Assembly (NCBI GenBank): GCA_904424815.1 | Contig: CAJGBI010000001.1 | Span: 795,010-859,009, forward strand | Source of the DNA: Puniceicoccaceae bacterium Marseille-Q1082 | Lineage (GTDB): Bacteria; Verrucomicrobiota; Verrucomicrobiia; Opitutales; Intestinicryptomonadaceae | Direction of reading: 5' to 3' | DNA length: 64,000 nt | Part shown: piece after piece, positions 62,160 through 64,000 of the stretch | How positions within the stretch are numbered: position 1 is the first letter of the stretch | How the letters are laid out: every line of letters begins with the position of its first letter | Notes under the pieces: generated by a model | What the model was told of the DNA's origin: nothing | Database searches by the model: none | The model's input: only the letters and a program-made list of their open reading frames with translations | Translations under genes and position numbers: made by a program

Positions 62160-63542
62160 ATGGAAACAGATTTGATAACGTCGGCCGCAACCGCCATATG
62201 GGAGAGGGCGAAAGAAAACCTCTATTCCATAGTCGGCGAAAGGGTCTACGAAAGTTGGTTTTCCGGCCTCGAGCTGTCCGATTCCGGCGACGACACCATG
62301 CTGCTCTCGGCGGAGGGCGAATTTGCCGCGATATGGATTCGCGACAACTATATGGACGTGCTCGCCAACCAGATTTCGCTCGCGGCGGGCCGCAATGTGA
62401 AAGTTGAAATCGCCGCCCGCGAGGAATCCCGAAAGCGCGAGTCCGCGCGCATTCCAGCAGAGAAGGCGCCCGAGCGCCCGAGCGCCGCGGCGCCGAAAGC
62501 GCCCGCGGCGGTGCCTCCGTCAATAAATCCGCGCAACACTTTCGAGAGCTTCGTAGTCGGAGAAAGCAACAGGTTCGCGCACGCCGCGGCTCTCGCCGTC
62601 GCGCAGAACATAGGGGTGGCGTTCAACCCGCTCTTTATATACGGGGCTACCGGCCTCGGCAAAACGCACCTTATGCACGCCATCGCCCACTTCGTGCTCA
62701 AAAACAACCCGTCCGCGGCGATAGCCTATATTTCCTCCGAAAATTTTGTGAACGAATACGTCTCCGCCCTGCGCGACGGGAACATCGCCAATTTTCGCAG
62801 GAGGTACCGCAACACCGACGTCCTGCTCATAGACGACGTGCAATTCTTCGCGGGCAAGGAAAGGTGCCAGGAGGAGTTTTTCCACACTTTCAACGAGCTC
62901 TTCAATTCAGGCAGGCAGATAGTGCTCTCGTGCGACAAGCCTATAAACGAGGTCGCCGACATAGAGCAAAGGCTGGTGTCGCGCTTCGGCTGGGGAGTGT
63001 CGGTTGACATACAGGCGCCCGACTACGAAACGAGGCTCGCTATTCTTCAGAAAAAGGCAGCAACCCTCGGGCGCGGCACCGCCATAGAGCCAGCCGTCCT
63101 AGACCTGCTCGCCCGCAAATTCACCAAAAACATCAGGAGAATGGAAGGGGCGCTCACGAACCTCATAGGCTACGCCTCGCTCGTTAACTCCGAAAACGCG
63201 GTGACGCTCGAAAAGGCGCGCGACCTGCTCGCTGACGCATTTTGCGAAGAGGAGGAAAGCCAGGTTGACATCGAAAAAATCCAGAAGAAAACGGCGGAAT
63301 GCTTCAATATCGACCCCGCCGAAATTGTCGGCAAGAGGCGCCCTGCCAACATTGCCATAGCGCGGCAGATAGCCATGTTCATTTCGCGCAAGCTCACGAC
63401 GCACTCCCTGCAAGAAATCGGCAGGCGATTCGGAGGCAGAGACCACGGAACGGTCATGCACGCAATCAAGGTGGTGAGCGACGCGATAGAGAGCGACGAA
63501 AACATGCGGCGGCGGGTGGAATATTTGATGAAGACCCTCTGA
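62160..63542 (+). CDS. dnaA: Chromosomal replication initiator protein DnaA
   Basis: A 460-aa DnaA. Domain I (1-85) has the expected IWERAKENLYSIVGERVYESWFSGLEL. Domain II is a short Ala/Pro-rich linker. AAA+ domain III has NPLFIYGATGLGKTHLMHAI, VLLIDDVQFFAGKERCQEEFFHTFN and the sensor/arginine-finger stretch SRFGWGVSVDIQAPDYETR. Domain IV ends with the DNA-binding signature LTTHSLQEIGRRFGGRDHGTVMHA. ATG 62160 fits domain I; no strong Shine-Dalgarno. Confidence 0.98.
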   Translation: METDLITSAATAIWERAKENLYSIVGERVYESWFSGLELSDSGDDTMLLSAEGEFAAIWIRDNYMDVLANQISLAAGRNVKVEIAAREESRKRESARIPAEKAPERPSAAAPKAPAAVPPSINPRNTFESFVVGESNRFAHAAALAVAQNIGVAFNPLFIYGATGLGKTHLMHAIAHFVLKNNPSAAIAYISSENFVNEYVSALRDGNIANFRRRYRNTDVLLIDDVQFFAGKERCQEEFFHTFNELFNSGRQIVLSCDKPINEVADIEQRLVSRFGWGVSVDIQAPDYETRLAILQKKAATLGRGTAIEPAVLDLLARKFTKNIRRMEGALTNLIGYASLVNSENAVTLEKARDLLADAFCEEEESQVDIEKIQKKTAECFNIDPAEIVGKRRPANIAIARQIAMFISRKLTTHSLQEIGRRFGGRDHGTVMHAIKVVSDAIESDENMRRRVEYLMKTL

Positions 63543-63919
63543 TCTTCCGCGGCGGGCGCCAGCCGCAGACTATTCAGCTTTGCAATCTCCGCGGCTTCCG
63601 GGCGCCGGCGCATTCCCCGCCGGATTTCTCAAAATCCCGCGCGGACAAGCCGCTGTATCCGCCCCGCCGCAATGCCGTTTTTGTTTTCCCATCGCGCCCC
63701 GTTTTGCCAACGGCGTGCCGTTCATGCGGCGCACAACAGCCGCCGCAATTTATTTGCGCAACGCTTCCGCCGCGAGGATTTGCCGTCCCGCTGCGGCGCG
63801 ACCAAAGCCTGAAACGGAAAATTATCGCGGGGCACCGGCCATTTCCGCCCGCCGAAACGAATTAAACATTATCGGCAAACCGCGCCGGCCGCATTGAGCA
63901 AGCAACCGACACAGCGGGC
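63543..63919. other. Gap downstream of dnaA
   Basis: About 380 bp of GC-rich sequence with only short overlapping frames that lack motifs. No RNA gene or DnaA box was recognised. Confidence 0.5.
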
Positions 63920-63959
63920 AAAAAAAACGGGCGAATCAAAAGATTCGCCCGTTTTTTTT
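63920..63959 (-). terminator. Bidirectional intrinsic terminator
   Basis: An 11-bp stem ACGGGCGAATC / GATTCGCCCGT with an AAAA loop, A-run on the left and T8 on the right. On the minus strand it follows the stop of the gene at the window edge. Confidence 0.9.
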
Positions 63960-63970
63960 GCCGAGGCCGG

Positions 63971-64000
63971 CTATTTGTCGTAGCCGTCCTGGATTATCCA
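63971..64000 (-). CDS. C-terminal end of an unidentified gene (5' part outside window)
   Basis: The minus strand reads WIIQDGYDK and then TAG, directly ahead of a terminator, which is what the end of a real gene looks like. Nine residues are too few to name it. Confidence 0.4.
   Translation of the reverse strand, partial: WIIQDGYDK

Overview
The window is a piece of a GC-rich bacterial chromosome that includes dnaA. The gene set (type III glutamine synthetase, cobalamin-dependent ribonucleotide reductase, PPi-type phosphofructokinase, exported GH106-like and sialidase-like enzymes, weak Shine-Dalgarno use) suggests a Verrucomicrobiota or other PVC-group organism, possibly gut-associated. That placement is inference from gene content; no 16S gene is present.

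Layout. 1-2302: 5' part of an OprP-type porin gene (-) and a Tat-exported sulfide:quinone-reductase-like flavoprotein (+). 2395-12404: a nitrogen-assimilation block, with gltB-gltD-sigma54 activator on the minus strand facing glnN (GSIII) on the plus strand. The intergenic region holds two outward-facing sigma54 promoters and, between them, two copies of a 16-bp palindrome that look like shared enhancer sites. 12571-24146: GH106-like hydrolase, Asp-box protein, RNase D-like exonuclease, pfp, nrdJ and an SGNH hydrolase.

24757-41677: an accessory island between tRNA-Gly(CCC) and ssrA (tmRNA), whose 3' ends both point into it. It is AT-richer than its surroundings and carries four copies of an ISL3-family IS, a 47-bp duplicate of the tRNA-Gly 3' end, gene remnants, and a composite defence locus in the order SNF2/HepA helicase, SIR2-like NADase candidate, type III Mod methyltransferase, RhuM protein, type III Res. 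An IS copy with perfect 8-bp target duplications splits the helicase; removing it restores one 969-aa frame. The SIR2 gene and the middle of mod are much more AT-rich than their neighbours, which points to module exchange. A fifth IS copy lies at 43.4-44.7 kb.

41766-64000: housekeeping genes resume: MFS transporter, tRNA-Leu(GAG), xthA-SNF2 helicase-glgA (transcribed glgA to xthA), sugar isomerase, queA, asd and a divergent L,D-transpeptidase with an NtrC-like regulator, cstA, tsaE-aspC, truA-ruvX, a zinc-ribbon coiled-coil protein, and dnaA with DnaA-box-like sites upstream. Three intergenic regions (19.1-19.6, 51.75-52.39, 59.1-59.43 kb) carry an unusual modular hairpin repeat: conserved outer arms and flanks, but exchanged inner stems. 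These repeats abut the stop codons of nrdJ, asd and truA.
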